From assembly GCA_019925095.2 (NCBI GenBank), contig CM034406.1, positions 10,729,388 through 10,793,387 of the forward strand: a stretch of DNA of 64,000 bases, given 5' to 3'. The notes beneath the pieces were generated by a model. It was not told where the DNA came from. It worked only from the letters and a program-made list of their open reading frames with translations, and ran no database searches. The translations under genes and the position numbers were made by a program. The DNA comes from Dendrolimus kikuchii. Its lineage: Eukaryota; Arthropoda; Insecta; Lepidoptera; Lasiocampidae. Below, piece after piece: positions 33,225 through 45,599 of the stretch (its first letter is position 1; every line of letters starts with the position of its first letter).

Positions 33225-34215
33225 CGTACATATTTTATAACAGTTAAAAATTGATACACCCAGTACTTTCATATTTGTTTTTTGCGTAAAAAGAAATAGG
33301 ACAAGTCTAGTGCGATCCATGTTTCACTACGCACTGAACTGATGATGGTTAGTGTCTACTCGTACGATGTTGTTGGCGATGAAATTTTGCGTTGTGTCAT
33401 GATATCAAGTTGCGATGCGTCGTCTCACCGCCGCTGTGGCCTCGCCCTATGATCTATGCCATTTTAAAATATGCTTGCTATGTCTGTAATCATATAAAAA
33501 ATCATATAGAAGTCATAAAGAAAAAAATAGAAAAGGGGACTTTGGGACCCGAGGTGAATCCACCGACCGTAACCGGGATTTAAAAGTGTTTACTGGTATT
33601 CCTAAAATTCATAACAGGTGGTTTAGACGTTTCGACACAATTAATAGTAACTTCATCCTAATAGCAAAATAAGAAAATAAATAATATAAATTTAGAAGGA
33701 CACGAGACAAGTTATCTTACCTTTTGACATCAAATTATTCAGAAAAATTAACAATATCTACAAAATGATAAAATGTCTCGTAATTAAGAAAGCATTTTGA
33801 ACACAGCTATCTCGTTCGCGAAATGCCGAACACAACGTTTCATTACTGCTTATCCATCTGAGAAATCTACTTTGTAAACCCTATGATTTAAATTAAGTTT
33901 TTAATCCAATCTTGAATGTGGTATTAATTTAGGTTTATTAGACCTTATCTCCTGTAATAATTTTAACAGAATGTGAAGAGATTGTTTATAGCTACTTTAT
34001 AATTTGTGGAATTAAACAGGTTTAAGATATATTTTCGACATCTTATCTCGCTTTCAAAAAACAAATTGTGAGTTTGAGTACACTTAAAAAAATTTAGTAG
34101 CACATTTAACATTTTGGCACTTACCGCCTACGATAGGCAATATAAAAAACAAAGTCAATTTCAAAAGTTACTAAAAAGCGAAAAATAATTTCATTTAAAT
34201 TTAATCATTTAAATT
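33225..34215. other. unassigned sequence
   Basis: A GC-richer patch at 33340-33450 has no open frame of interest. The rest is AT-rich. Confidence 0.35.
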
Positions 34216-34221
34216 TAATTC

Positions 34222-34727
34222 TCGGGACACAAAATACCGCCGCATTTGAAAAAGAATGTAAGCTATTGTTTTAGTGAAAACTGTGTTGGAATAAGCTAAT
34301 TTCTAGTCACCCGAAGAACTACAACCCGCTCCCGAGAAAATTTCCGCAGGATTTCTGGGATAAAAAATATCACGCATGTTATTACATTAAATTTGCTATC
34401 ATCGATCAGTAAAAAAACCACACTGGAATTCGGTCTTTTAACAATCTGGCCATTTTAAATCGTTCCGAAGAAAATTCCCGCGGGATTCCCAGAATAAAGC
34501 GTAGCGCAGATTTTATGTCTAAGAATTTGCTGTCGATCAGTGGTTACCGCATCGAAATCGGCCCAGTAGTTTTTATGTGAATCGCGAACAAACAGACAAA
34601 CGGACAAGAAATCTAAAAAAAATTGCACTGTGTTCTTCATAGTTTATATAGTCTATACCAGTTTTTTTTTAAATATCGTCAACGTACATACAGACACGGC
34701 TTGTTTAGAATTTTATAATATTATAGA
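34222..34727 (-). mobile_element. Helitron-like element, family A (long copy)
   Basis: On the minus strand the 5' end is at 34727 (A|TCTATAATATTATAAAATTC), and the copy extends at least to GGGACACAAAAT near 34223. It covers most of the segments seen in the 11982 and 45600 copies. The terminal CTAG is not present. Confidence 0.6.
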
Positions 34728-35995
34728 TATTAATATTTATTAGTTGTGTCCGTAGTAAGACCACGCAATGCATAGTCCTATTTTGTACGTATACGTATTA
34801 GTTGTTATTCATATATCTATTTGATACAATAGAGTCGTCTGAGTAAATACATGAATATCAAATAATATATCCATGCATCCAGGAATGTGATATGTAGGGG
34901 TGAGATTGTTATGCCAGTGCAGTGAGGCGGGCAGGCACGTACTTCTTTGATTGGATATCGCGTCGTGCGATTATTCCTGATTCAATCAACTCGAACGTAC
35001 CTGGGATTATCGGGGCACGTTTTGTTTAGAGCGTTTTTCTACTAGTTCTTTTCGTTTTGCATTTCGAACCGCTTTGGTTAGTGGTCGGACCGTAAGTCCG
35101 TAAGCTTTGTGTAGATACCTTTTTCTGGAAAAGATTTTAGTTGAATTTGTTTGGGTTTTGTATGGCACGCGTAGTCTCTAGTGGCGTAAATAATGCCACT
35201 GCTGCTACTGTTGCTATTGCGTTGCCTCCCAGCCTTTTTATCTAATCTAATCTAGTCTATACTAGTATATACTAACCTAATCTAGTAAATAATAATAATT
35301 TAATCTAGTATATACTAATCTGTATTTGTACACGTACTTAGAAAATATTTTCTATCTAGTTATGGTTCGCTAGGCTGAGCCATAACAACGTCGGAATGCT
35401 GAGGCATTGTTATTCTAAGATAATTTTTATAACCTTAGCTTAGTTCTGTATTAAACGTCTTATAATTCGGACACTCTCTTGTCTTTTCTTTTAATAGTAT
35501 AAGTCCGCTACGCTCCAAACTTGACTACCTTTTGGTTCTGTCTGTTATTTTAAATGTTTTTAAAACTATGATTTATTTTCTTACTTTTTGGTCGTAGAAC
35601 AAAATCAAAAGTAACAGTAATGCGGAGACTCCGAGCTTTTTGATAAAGGAGGACGCTATTTAATATACAATGTCCATGTTCTATGTACCTAGATATATTA
35701 TGTTTAACATGTAAAATTGGCGAAACAAAAAAGTGAGTCTCACTTGCAGAACAAGGAGAAAACTCCATTAAAATGCTTTTCGTGGTTGCCATAGATTAAG
35801 AACGAAAATACAGGAAATCGAATAAAGCTTAAATTATTTGGACCAATCAAAGAGCTAAATTAAAATAAAAAGCATGAATATGATGAATGCATGAATTGTT
35901 TTGATTGGAAAAAAACAATAATTGCATACTCGTCGCTTAGATGTTGTTGATTTGGGACTGTCAGTGTTTAGGGATAAAAACTGAGGTATTATAGT
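34728..35995. other. unassigned sequence with TCTAATCTAG-type simple repeat
   Basis: About 35235-35325 consists of variants of ATCTAGTATATACTAA. Elsewhere there is no supported gene. Confidence 0.4.
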
Positions 35996-35999
35996 ACTC

Positions 36000-36227
36000 G
36001 TGGCGATTGCCGGATATCAACTAAAGCCACCGTGGTGTTTCTTCAATCGACCGAGGGTCGCAGGCCAGCAACTAAGGCGACTTTGTGATTATCTGGCTGA
36101 TGTGGGCTTGCCTGTATCATTTTCCAGAGGATCAGCACCTCGTAAAGAAAATTGGTCACGTCCAATTGAAACAGCGTGCAGGGATGACATATCTGAGTAT
36201 CTCTGGGTCATTGATGCGAAAATATAA
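36000..36227 (+). other. open frame of 75 codons, unknown
   Basis: The peptide includes PPWCFFNRPRVAGQQLRRLC and reads like real protein, in a locally GC-richer stretch. No start context, splice partner or recognised domain is visible. It may be a remnant of a mobile-element protein. Confidence 0.25.
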
Positions 36228-36319
36228 CATGTATTTTCAAAAACTCTAGAACTAATTACAGTAATTTAAAAAAAAGTTTAAATAATAATTAGTGAATATG
36301 TTCATTGTTTCTCTTCAAA

Positions 36320-36375
36320 CAAGGATAAATTTTATTCACAAAAGACATAAGGTCTTTTGTGAATAAATTTTAGCC
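36320..36375. repeat. short perfect hairpin
   Basis: The arms AATTTTATTCACAAAAGAC and GTCTTTTGTGAATAAATTT flank a loop of only a few bases. Confidence 0.7.
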
Positions 36376-36839
36376 TGCTTTATTAATAATGGACATTAAT
36401 TTTCTAAATTTCACGCGTAAGACGACAACCGTTTTTAATGTTTTACGGTTGGAAGAGAAAACTGAAGGTGGCTCTTTATAGTCTACAGTTCTGTTTAAAT
36501 TAATTAAGGAGCAATCACAAAGTTTAAGTTTTTTTTACCATAGACAAAAGTGCGAGGTGTACATTGTCTATGATTTAAAAGCTAAGAGAATTCAAAGGGG
36601 ACTCGCTGGGATCAAGGCGCTTGTATTGTTCGCACAGTTTCCAGCCAGTAAGTATATTGAATCAGAGACACTTTGAAAAATGAAGGCGTAAAGACTGCCT
36701 TTGTGGATATAGAAGCAGAGACAATAAGTCTGCCATGGATTTAAAGTTTCATGAAGTGTACAATTATCATAGAAATCCTAAGCTTTGTTGTTTTTTCCTC
36801 CATAAATGCTTAAAGTTTGATGAATTTTCATATGTTACT

Positions 36840-37200
36840 ATTTATTTATTTGTAATGATGCGGGCGGGAGCGGGGATAAAGGAGATGGAAAGGATTTACA
36901 GAATAAGGTTGCTGCACCAGACACGCTACGAACGATGCGGGCTTCGCAGCGGCAGGCACTTCTTCCTCGTTATCCTTTCTTCTTGTCTTGCGGTTCCTTC
37001 GATAGTGGACCAGCTGAAACGGTGCAGTGGGCCCCTTCCAGCGCGCGGGTTGATGAAAACGGGTGTAATATGCGGAACCACACACAAACGCGGCGAGGTT
37101 TGTGCGGAAGCAGCGGTGCGTTCAGCGGTCGGACGTAGGCTATGTCACATTACATAGTGACAGATGCGGCGAAAGAAAAAAAGGGAACAAAGAGGCGGTG
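36840..37200. other. GC-rich island, unassigned
   Basis: This is about 350 bp with far higher GC than its flanks and overlapping open frames on both strands (140, 79 and 67 codons). None shows a known domain. It could be a 5' end of a retroelement, a promoter or CpG-rich exon region, or a transferred segment. Confidence 0.3.
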
Positions 37201-37980
37201 ACCAAATAGGTCGGCGTTAACAATTTGTATAATATTTAAAATATTCCACGTTGTTGTTTGTTGTATAGTTATCAATAATGTCCTTTAATAATAGTACTTA
37301 ATAAACTTTTCGTTTATTCAATTGTGCAAATTAATCTGTACAATGGCTAAATCTGTTACGGCTTAGTTTTCAGTGATGTTTTGAATTAACATGGGATGGG
37401 GTACCATTCAAAGAAACGGACTTGACAAAAACCACATAATATTTAAAAAGAATTAATTACAATGCATAAAGAAAAATAGGTCGTTTAATGGATCAATGAT
37501 GTTTTCTACTTTAACACAGAGCAAAGTTACGGCAAACAATTGTACTTCTTTTTAAGCATACCTTGGTATGATTTGTGTATCCAGTTAGTGTCAATACTCA
37601 TGAATATTACAGTTTTAAAATAATCTCCTTCTTCTTCAGGCAAATAGGCATTACGTGAAAGCTGGAGTCATATAACAAAATCCTTGACCAATTGTCGTAG
37701 TTCAAAAAACCTATTTCATTAAATGGTAGAGATTTTTGACATAATCCCACGATTGTTATTTAAGAACAATATGAAAATAGATAACTCTTTATTGTACGCC
37801 ATTACTGAAAAACTTGTAAATGAATGAATGAATATGCTTTACTGTGTTTTAAAAGATACAGTCAACAAAAATACAATTTTACAATACAATAGGCGGTCTT
37901 ATCACTATTAGCTATTTCTTCCAGACGACCTTTGGATAGACAAGAACTTGTATTATTCTAACTTTACGGAATCAGTATCT
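37201..37980. other. unassigned AT-rich sequence
   Basis: No supported feature. Confidence 0.4.
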
Positions 37981-37982
37981 TA

Positions 37983-38430
37983 TCTATATTATTAAATTCT
38001 AAAAATGCCGTGTCTGTATATTGAATCTATTAAAAAAACACAATTAGAGTAGACTATATAAACAACGGAGAAAACGACGCATTTTTTTTTTAGATTTCTT
38101 CTCTATTTGTCTGTTTGTCGATTTGATTGTGTGTATTCGGGATTCATGGAAAAACTACTGGGCCGATGTCGATGTTTGTGTTTCGATGTCTTCGCTGATC
38201 GACAGCAAATTCTTAGACTTACAATCTGCCCTACTCTTTATCGTGGATTTTTTTCTAGGAATGATTTGAAATGGCCAGATTAAAAAAACATCGAATTCCA
38301 ATGTAATTTCTTACTGATCGATAGCAAATTTTAAATAATAAAATGTGTGATATTTTTTATTCCGGGAATCCCGCGGGAATTTTCCGGGGAGCGGTCTGTA
38401 GTTGTCGGCTGCATAAGTTTTCACTAAAAT
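37983..38430 (+). mobile_element. Helitron-like element, family A
   Basis: It starts A|TCTATATTATTAAATTC and continues AAAATGCCGTGTCTGTATAT. Family segments CTGATCGACAGCAAATTCTT and GGAGCGGTCTGTAGTTG are present. The 3' part is lost. Confidence 0.6.
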
Positions 38431-39040
38431 GATTTTTTGTCAACAAAATTTTTGTTTATTGGTATTAGCAGTTAAAGACCTATAAATTAGTTAAGATCAC
38501 GGGGGAAGGAGAGATTCAGTTATGCAGGAGTGACTATCTTTGTCTTGGAGATTATTTTCTTGAAGATTATTCAAAAACTTGAATATTAGTGAATATTTGA
38601 CACTAACTAAATACAAAGCTTGCAAAGCTATTTAAAAATACGAAGAACGCAAATAACACCCAAATAAATTCACTTTCCAGCATTTATTAATATAGAGTAC
38701 AGATGTATGTACGTGCTTTTGGAATTTATTTAATTTATTCAATGATTAATGAAAAGAGGTTATTTCTACATTATACATGTATTTGTATTTAAGTTAAGAC
38801 ATGATAAGCTTTTTGCTAAGTAAAATATTTTAGAGAGAGCAAATACCTGTTAGCAGGTATTTGTTCAGGTCTCAGAAGACCAAACTTGCGTATATTTTGT
38901 TCTCCACGGACTACTTTGAAAACTACCTGACTTACCTGTCCCTTAATCTTAGCGACCTAATGTTTTTAGTTGTGTTCCTCCTGACTTCATTCGGACTCTT
39001 ATAAAATTATCACGTCTATAGTAAATTTTCTTAAAACATA
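38431..39040. other. unassigned AT-rich sequence
   Basis: No supported feature. A small inverted pair AAATACCTG / CAGGTATTT lies near 38845-38870. Confidence 0.4.
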
Positions 39041-39044
39041 TAAT

Positions 39045-39155
39045 TAAATACTAAAAATAAATTAACTTATAAATTAAACTATACAATAAATTAAACTAAA
39101 AATAAACTATATATACAAACTAAAATTAAAGTATAAAATCTAGTTCTAGAATTTT
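39045..39155 (-). repeat. 3' UTR copy of the GLYLGQ retroelement
   Basis: The minus strand CTAGAACTAGATTTTATAC and the following ~90 bp are nearly identical to 20673-20760, including the repeated TAGTTTAATTTATT segments. It is 5'-truncated within the last codons of the ORF. Confidence 0.7.
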
Positions 39156-40665
39156 CTTAGAAACTGTTGGATCTCTATTGTTATGACTGTTTGACGGGAA
39201 GGTTGGAGTACATATTAAAAACTAAAAAATAAAGGTGGCCTCATATTTGTTGCTAACAGATGATTTTTTTCACTGTACATGGGCGGGGCGTGGTGAGATT
39301 GTACATTACTTATCCTTGACAAATCGTAATGATGTTACATACGAATATGCAAACAAATATAATTTACACATTGGAAAGCAAGATATACTTTATTCAAGAC
39401 AAAAATACAAAGATGAATCATACAAAAAACAATAAAAACAAAATAAGTTTTCAAATTGACTCACCTTAATATTGATCAACTAAGACCACAGGTCTGAAGC
39501 TGTCGCTTTCGCAGATAACTACCAATATACACTTGTGAGTTTCACTAAGCGATTCTCCAAAAAGGGCCGCTTTAGGCCTTTAGCTTTATTCTTCTGAAAA
39601 CGGTTTCGCGGAGGATAGATTACTATAATAGATGTAATAAATTTAAAATTTACTTAATGATAGAAATATAAAAAATCTAGTGACAAAATTAATATATGGA
39701 TATAAGTGAGTTCTTCTGCACGTAAGCTACCTTTACCCTTTTCAGTTTTGAGAAGTTCATTGTTTCTGAAATAAACTGAAAATTGCAATCCGAGACTGCA
39801 GTTACACAGCGCACGCCCCATTTGGTACACATTGAGAAAGTCTCTAGTCTCTGCTGTCGGTTTGAAGTTTCTTACATAGTACTTTGTTTCTGTACAATCT
39901 AGACCATTGAGTGCAGAATATCTCTCTGGCGTAAGTTTATAAAAAGAACTAATCTTGGCAGAACATTGTTTTGATATGTTTAAGTTTGTAGAAAGAATTT
40001 CTTAGTACTATTGTATTATTTGCCACAGATGCATCTGTTGAAATTGGGAATGAGTTTTTGCTGGGCACTTGAAATTTGTAGTTTTATTTTCAAAAATACA
40101 ATAACGGATGTTTTCAGGCTGAGTTTGTGTTGAAATTTTTTCTACTCTCAACTGTTTAGTGAAATGTGCCTTTTTGTGCTGCCAATTAGGCTAAACCTTC
40201 TGTTTAGTGCAAAAATGAATGCAGGCGATACGCTAGTCATGATTTTGAAGGCAAATATTGCACCATCTATTATTTTAAATTACAATACTATTCAGATACA
40301 TCATTATACTTTTTAAAGCGTATCGAAAATACCCCAGTCGTCCACATATAAAAAAATTCCACCCTTCTGTGGTGACCATCCCTACTTTCTTTACAATTTC
40401 GCTACACCAGTGTGTAGTGATGACATATTTATTTCATTCAATTACAATGTCACAACAGTCTTACAACTATATAGACAATTTGAGCACCTTACCCTTAGCC
40501 TTATTAGTAATTTACTTCAATGCACTTTATGTGAATCATATGTAATAGTACCCTTCTGTTAAATTTAATACATAGACACATGAGGGTTCTATTTATATTC
40601 GTTCTTTGCCATTTGGCTGCATAACCCTAGAACTGTTCATTACACCGTTCTACAATTTTTAAAAA
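39156..40665. other. unassigned AT-rich sequence
   Basis: The short frame at 39235-39435 has no coding character. No repeat end recognised. Confidence 0.4.
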
Positions 40666-40669
40666 CACC

Positions 40670-40815
40670 GGCCCATAAAAAAGTGGTCTGTACTTTTGAC
40701 CAGATCCATGGGTGTATGGACCAAACTGACGCCAGATTCGTATTCAACGCATCGAAATACACAAGAATAGACGGGTGTGGTCAAAAGTACAGACAACTTT
40801 TTTTGGAAGTCAATG
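40670..40815 (+). mobile_element. TIR MITE, GGCCCATAA end (pairs with 32282)
   Basis: Left GGTCTGTACTTTTGACC and right GGTCAAAAGTACAGACAAC are inverted. The interior (GTGTATGGACCAAACTGACG, CAGATTCG) matches the reverse complement of the 32 kb copy. Confidence 0.65.
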
Positions 40816-40819
40816 TAAT

Positions 40820-42715
40820 TGTGCATTTATTTTACTAGCACCAATCAATCAATGAATTAGTTGAATTTGCGCACGCAGCAAATTGAAATATCCTTCAACT
40901 CAGTGCAATCTTAAGGCACATGTTCGCTACTCAATCAATCAAATCTTACCTAAGTCTTAAGTGATCAATAACTAAAAGTTTGCACAAAAGTTTACCAATT
41001 ATTTGAGATAACGCCCTGCTAACTATCGACAGACGCTTACCCATCTGAACACTGATTGGGCCGTAATGAGTGTTTCTAATCTCTTAAGTTTTATTTCGTA
41101 CCTACTGAGACGTTATAATTGAAAATGCTGAGTGGGAACTTTGGTCTTTTCTGAAGGATTTTTCTCTTTTTTATTGTTAAGAATTTTTGAGATCGAGAGA
41201 GTAAATGGTAATAAAAAGTAATTTAATTTTAGCAAGATTTTTTTAAACGTAATGACGTTTGCAGTAGGTTATCATAGTATAAATACTAACAGTAGTTTAT
41301 TGACTTGAAACTCTCACAACGTACTATGATATACTGTTTCGGACTATATCGAAGAATCTATGCAGCTGTCGATACGTACATACGATTACATATTTTGGAG
41401 TACAGACAATTGTCAAATAAACAGGTAACTTTTAATAATAATATTCTTTCCTTTTCAATTATTGAGTAGAGTGGACCACAAGGCACCTCTCTCTCGCTTT
41501 TTAGTTTAGAAAATTACTACTAAATTTTTCAGGCATCGTTTAATTATGTACAACACATTTTTTCATGTAAAATCATTAAAACATTGTAAATCTTAATAAG
41601 TTTCTTTTTAATTAATCTAGAGAACAATATGTAATTAACCATTAACCATTTTTACCACTATATTAGTATTTTCTTTCCGTAGTCACACCCTATATATATA
41701 ATCCTATAGGAGAGCGGTTAGTCAAATCAAGTGAGATACTTTTTATAAACTACAGAATGTCGCAGCTATGGTATCTATGGTAGATTTGGTACGAGCGTCA
41801 CTTCTTGTGACTACATAATGGATATAAGTAAATGGAGTCAAATTGCGCAATAATAATTGTTTGAAAAGTAATTAAAATTATTTTTTTCATGATACATATT
41901 TTAAGAGTTAGATGATGTGATTTTAGCGCCATTTTTATATTAGAATTCATTGTAACTTGTGTCCGCATTCCCATTGCTCAAGCTATATTGTGTTGTGTTC
42001 TTTAACCAACTGATTGTTTTAGACTGTGATACCTACTATTAATCGATACTTTCCAAGAAAATAAGCATGACCTCATATTAATTTATTCATTGATAATTAT
42101 TTTCTATTAATTGAACCGCATATGTAATATTGTAAAAACTTCATTTTCATTTTTTTCAAACATTGAAAATCCAATCTTACGAATCGTTATAAAAATTTGC
42201 TAGCCTAATCCAATTTTATTGTTTCAGATTAACCTATAAACGCTTTTATTAGAAATACTGATGAGTACAAATTACAGGTTGTTTGATGTTAATTAACCAG
42301 TTTATCAGTTTTAATTTATACTGGCTTGGACCAGCGAAATTTCGTACGCGTTTTTATGACAACGACGGCGATGAACGGCGGCCGTGAAAAACTGCGATCG
42401 CAACGCCAACTTTATCTCGATATTCGTCTACCCCAAAAGACGATAACTAGAAACATGATGAAATATTAGGTAACACCTGTAAATCGCTTGCGATTCCACA
42501 AACATTCACTGTCCATGCATTGTCCCTGTACTACCTGTGAAAATTAGGCGTGCGCAATCTCTGCAGATGTTCAATGGACTCCTGAATGATTATTACCTCG
42601 CACTCTAAAGCTAACTAATTCATCTATATCTCTCTAATATCTATGTAATTCTATATAATTATTACTATGATTATTTTTTAATATAAGTCAATATACCTAT
42701 GTCTATTTTGTATAT
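40820..42715. other. unassigned sequence
   Basis: Mostly AT-rich. A GC-rich patch at 42340-42440 (with AACGGCGGCCG) has no open frame with recognisable content. Confidence 0.35.
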
Positions 42716-42719
42716 AGAT

Positions 42720-42870
42720 GATGTCAGGAGCCTTAATGACAGACGAGCGTGAATGACAAGAGTTATGAATGTCAAAGAAGCAAGTGAGGTGTATAAGAAT
42801 AAGCTTGAATGGCGTTCTGTTGTTCGTGCCTACCCCGCAAGGGAACTGGCGTGAAGTTATGTATGTATAT
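42720..42870 (+). mobile_element. RTE-type LINE, 3' end (5'-truncated)
   Basis: Begins at AGGAGCCTTAATGACAGACG and ends CTGGCGTGAAGTTATGTATG, matching the end of the 58.7 kb fragment. It starts within a few bases of the 28.9 kb copy's breakpoint. Confidence 0.85.
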
Positions 42871-43089
42871 TTTCAATACTTTTGTTTATTTGACTTCCTA
42901 TTTAATTATTATATATATTATGTATTACTTCTATACCTTACATTGCAAATTTTACACATTTTACAAACTTCTAATCCATCCGAAGGTTTTCTAGAAGTAA
43001 TTTTGGTAAATTTGGTTTCATTGGTAAGACCGCCTATTGTTTTTGGTATTAATATTTCTTGAACTGTGTTTTAATGTTACGCAATAGAG

Positions 43090-43245
43090 TATATTCTATT
43101 CATATTCTATTAGGATAAAAAGTATCCCAAGTGTTGCTTCGGGATATAATCTAGTTCTGTGTCAAGTTTCATTTAAATCCGTTTAGTATTTTTCATGTGT
43201 TTCTTTAACAGACAGACAGAGAGACAAAATATCTAAAAGTTTTAT
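43090..43245 (+). repeat. Lepidoptera-type interspersed repeat ('cagacagacag')
   Basis: AGGATAAAAAGTATCCCAAG, AAATCCGTTTAGTATTTTTC and ACAGACAGACAGAGAGACAA follow the order of 8085-8440. Confidence 0.45.
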
Positions 43246-43347
43246 TTTCGAAATTTGCTGGTTCGATTTAGGCCCCCTGATTTTTTATAATTTTTTAACG
43301 CATTGTACAAACTCAAACCCACTACAGATTTATTATATAATTGTTTA

Positions 43348-43540
43348 CTAGCGGGCCGGCTCGGTTTCACCCGCACTCTGTCGCGCTCCCATGATATATA
43401 GCGTCATGTTATATAGCCTATGACACTCCCTGTTAATTTAGCTTTCTAACAGTAAAATAATTTTTTAAGTCGGTTTAGGAGATCCAAAGATTACCCCCTA
43501 CAACGTCACAAACTTTACCTTTTTATAGTATTAGTATAGA
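43348..43540 (-). mobile_element. short Helitron-like element, family B (complete)
   Basis: On the minus strand: A|TCTATACTAATACTATAAAA at 43540, ending GGCCCGCTAG|T at 43348. It aligns end to end with 28417-28622. The A/T flanks, TC start and CTAG end fit Helitron insertion. Non-coding. Confidence 0.8.
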
Positions 43541-43654
43541 TGAAATAGCTTTCCTCAGCGATATTGATCGTATTTATTTTTCTATTTCGTATATTAAAAC
43601 AACTGTAACGTTGAAATGCATAGATGTTTGTTCTTCACTAAAAGTATATAATAT

Positions 43655-43960
43655 AATAGCAGCCCATAAATGTCCCACTGCTGGGCTCGGGCCTCCTTCT
43701 CATAGGGGAACGGACAGTATACCCATCACGCTTGTCCAAGGCGGCTTGGCAGGTTTGACACATCGGTTATCTCGATATGCAGATTGCATCACGATGTTTT
43801 CCTTCACCGTTATTAGCACGTGGTAATTGTAACAATACGCACATTAGGTCAGAAAACTGCCTAAGTGGTGCATGCGTTCCGGCCAGGATCGAACCCGCGC
43901 CCTTTGAGTTTGGGACGCGTTCGCTAGCCATTACGCTACCACGACTTACGACACGACACG
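43655..43960 (-). repeat. tRNA-related SINE
   Basis: On the minus strand an A-box-like GTAGCGTAATGGC and a B-box-like GGTTCGATCCT (about 43885-43895) lie ~45 bp apart, like a tRNA promoter. The body ends near TGGGACATTTATGGGCTGC. The copy at 54715-54870 is partial. Confidence 0.65.
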
Positions 43961-43964
43961 GCAC

Positions 43965-44645
43965 TAAAAGTATAAATATAAATGTTCATATGCTTAACTA
44001 GAAGAATTATGGGTTGTCCATACAAATTTTAATTTTCTGTTTCACCACTGCAAGATTGTTTTTGACAAAAAAGGTAGCCTATAGTCCTTTTACAGGATAC
44101 AATATAAAATATCTCCTTGCCAAACATTAAGAATTTTTTGCGGTTTCGTCGTGGACAGGTAATAAATAAACATACTTTCGCGTTGTGTTAATATATATTT
44201 TAGAGCATCCGATGCTTTTTATTTAAAAAAAGATAACCATAATAATGATCATTGTATTAGTTTAATTATAAGTAACATCGAACCTAATTGATATTTTGAT
44301 TTAGTTAATTAACTATTAATTTGTAATCTGTTTAGTTCGTTAACAAGTGTTAACATTTCCTTACGTTGTTTAGTTTGATTAATGTGAATATTACTAGGGA
44401 TTTTCCCGCGCCTTTACTCGTATGATTTTGGTTCTGTATACTGTCGGAACTTTTGCATTTTTATTGATAAAAATTATAATCTGTGTTTTGTTTGTGGTAA
44501 GAACGTACTGAATATTAAAAAACTTCATAAGCCATCAATGAATCTTTATTTGAAAGCTATGAAGAAGACGTATAAACGAAGATAATCTATCGGCTTCCTT
44601 TAGCCAGCTTGACTGTGCGAGTTCTAGACTCCGTCTTTCTATTAA
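43965..44645. other. unassigned AT-rich sequence
   Basis: No supported feature. Confidence 0.4.
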
Positions 44646-44655
44646 TGATCTTAGT

Positions 44656-44904
44656 CAGTGTTCCGCAAACTTTTTGTGTTCAAGGTACATCTTGGAAAAC
44701 GAAAATTTTTGGAGGTACACCACAAACAAAAATCATTTTTTAAGTAATATCAATCAACATTTATTTATTAATCATCCAAACAATATTTATTATTAATCAA
44801 GAAACCTAAAGTTTAAATTGCAGCATAACCTTATTTTTCCGACGTACACCAATTAATGACCACGGTACACCAGTGTGCCGCGGTACATACTTTGCGGAAC
44901 ACTG
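44656..44904. mobile_element. hAT-type MITE
   Basis: It starts CAGTGTTCCGCAAA and ends TTTGCGGAACACTG, a perfect 14-bp inverted repeat. The flanks ATCTTAGT (44648-44655) and ATCTAAGT (44905-44912) are an 8-bp target duplication with one change, the size made by hAT transposases. The 249-bp interior is AT-rich and encodes nothing. Confidence 0.88.
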
Positions 44905-44912
44905 ATCTAAGT

Positions 44913-45355
44913 TACAGACACTTCAATTTTATTGATATAGATTATGATATTATATCTAAAGTTAGCTTATCCATTATCATAAAACAATTCTTATATAACT
45001 GACAACAAAGGTCGCAGTCGGTCATTCTGACACCCTTCGTACACTGGAGGGTCATTTCCAGTAAACTTGTCTCTTTGTATGCAGGCAACGGAGCAAAATG
45101 ATTAATAAAGATAAGAAATGGCGGCGTCTACAAAAAAACTCGGACCATCAATTTAATAAAGGGACGTAATGATTTTTAGTGGTCTTTTGAGGAAATGAGG
45201 CGCGTAACATAATAGATTGCGCTGATGTAATGTATCTAAATAATAGATTATGCGTAACGTACTTAAATCTTATAGATCCTTAAAATGAAGATGCTTTGTC
45301 TTTTTAGGAGTCTGTAGTCTTTTTGGCAAAAATGGGATTCTATGTTTTTTTAATT
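44913..45355. other. unassigned sequence
   Basis: No supported feature. Confidence 0.35.
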
Positions 45356-45358
45356 AAA

Positions 45359-45584
45359 TGAGTTCAATAGACGGGCAGACGGACCACCAGATGTAAAGCG
45401 ATTACCATCGCCTATAAACATTTGTAACACCAAAAGTGCTGCTACCAATGTGCTGCCACTCTCTCTAAAGGTAGACTGGAACCTGGCCACTAATACCGGA
45501 ACACAACTAAAGGTTTTTATGGCGGCATGCTTTAGACTAGGGGTGATAGTCATCCAGACGGCCAAATACCCTACCGCCTATTCA
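45359..45584 (+). repeat. CAGACGG-family repeat, copy 4 (3' truncated)
   Basis: Starts GAGTTCAATAGACGGGCAGA and is lost after CCCTACCGCC, just before a Helitron-like copy. Confidence 0.7.
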
Positions 45585-45599
45585 TTTTTCTATCCGTCT

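Noticed and set aside
36320..36375. A microRNA precursor
   Set aside because: The loop is only a few bases and the stem too short beyond it for a normal precursor.
43885..43955. A tRNA gene on the minus strand
   Set aside because: Promoter boxes are present, but a second partial copy with the same non-tRNA body at 54.7 kb shows it is a SINE.
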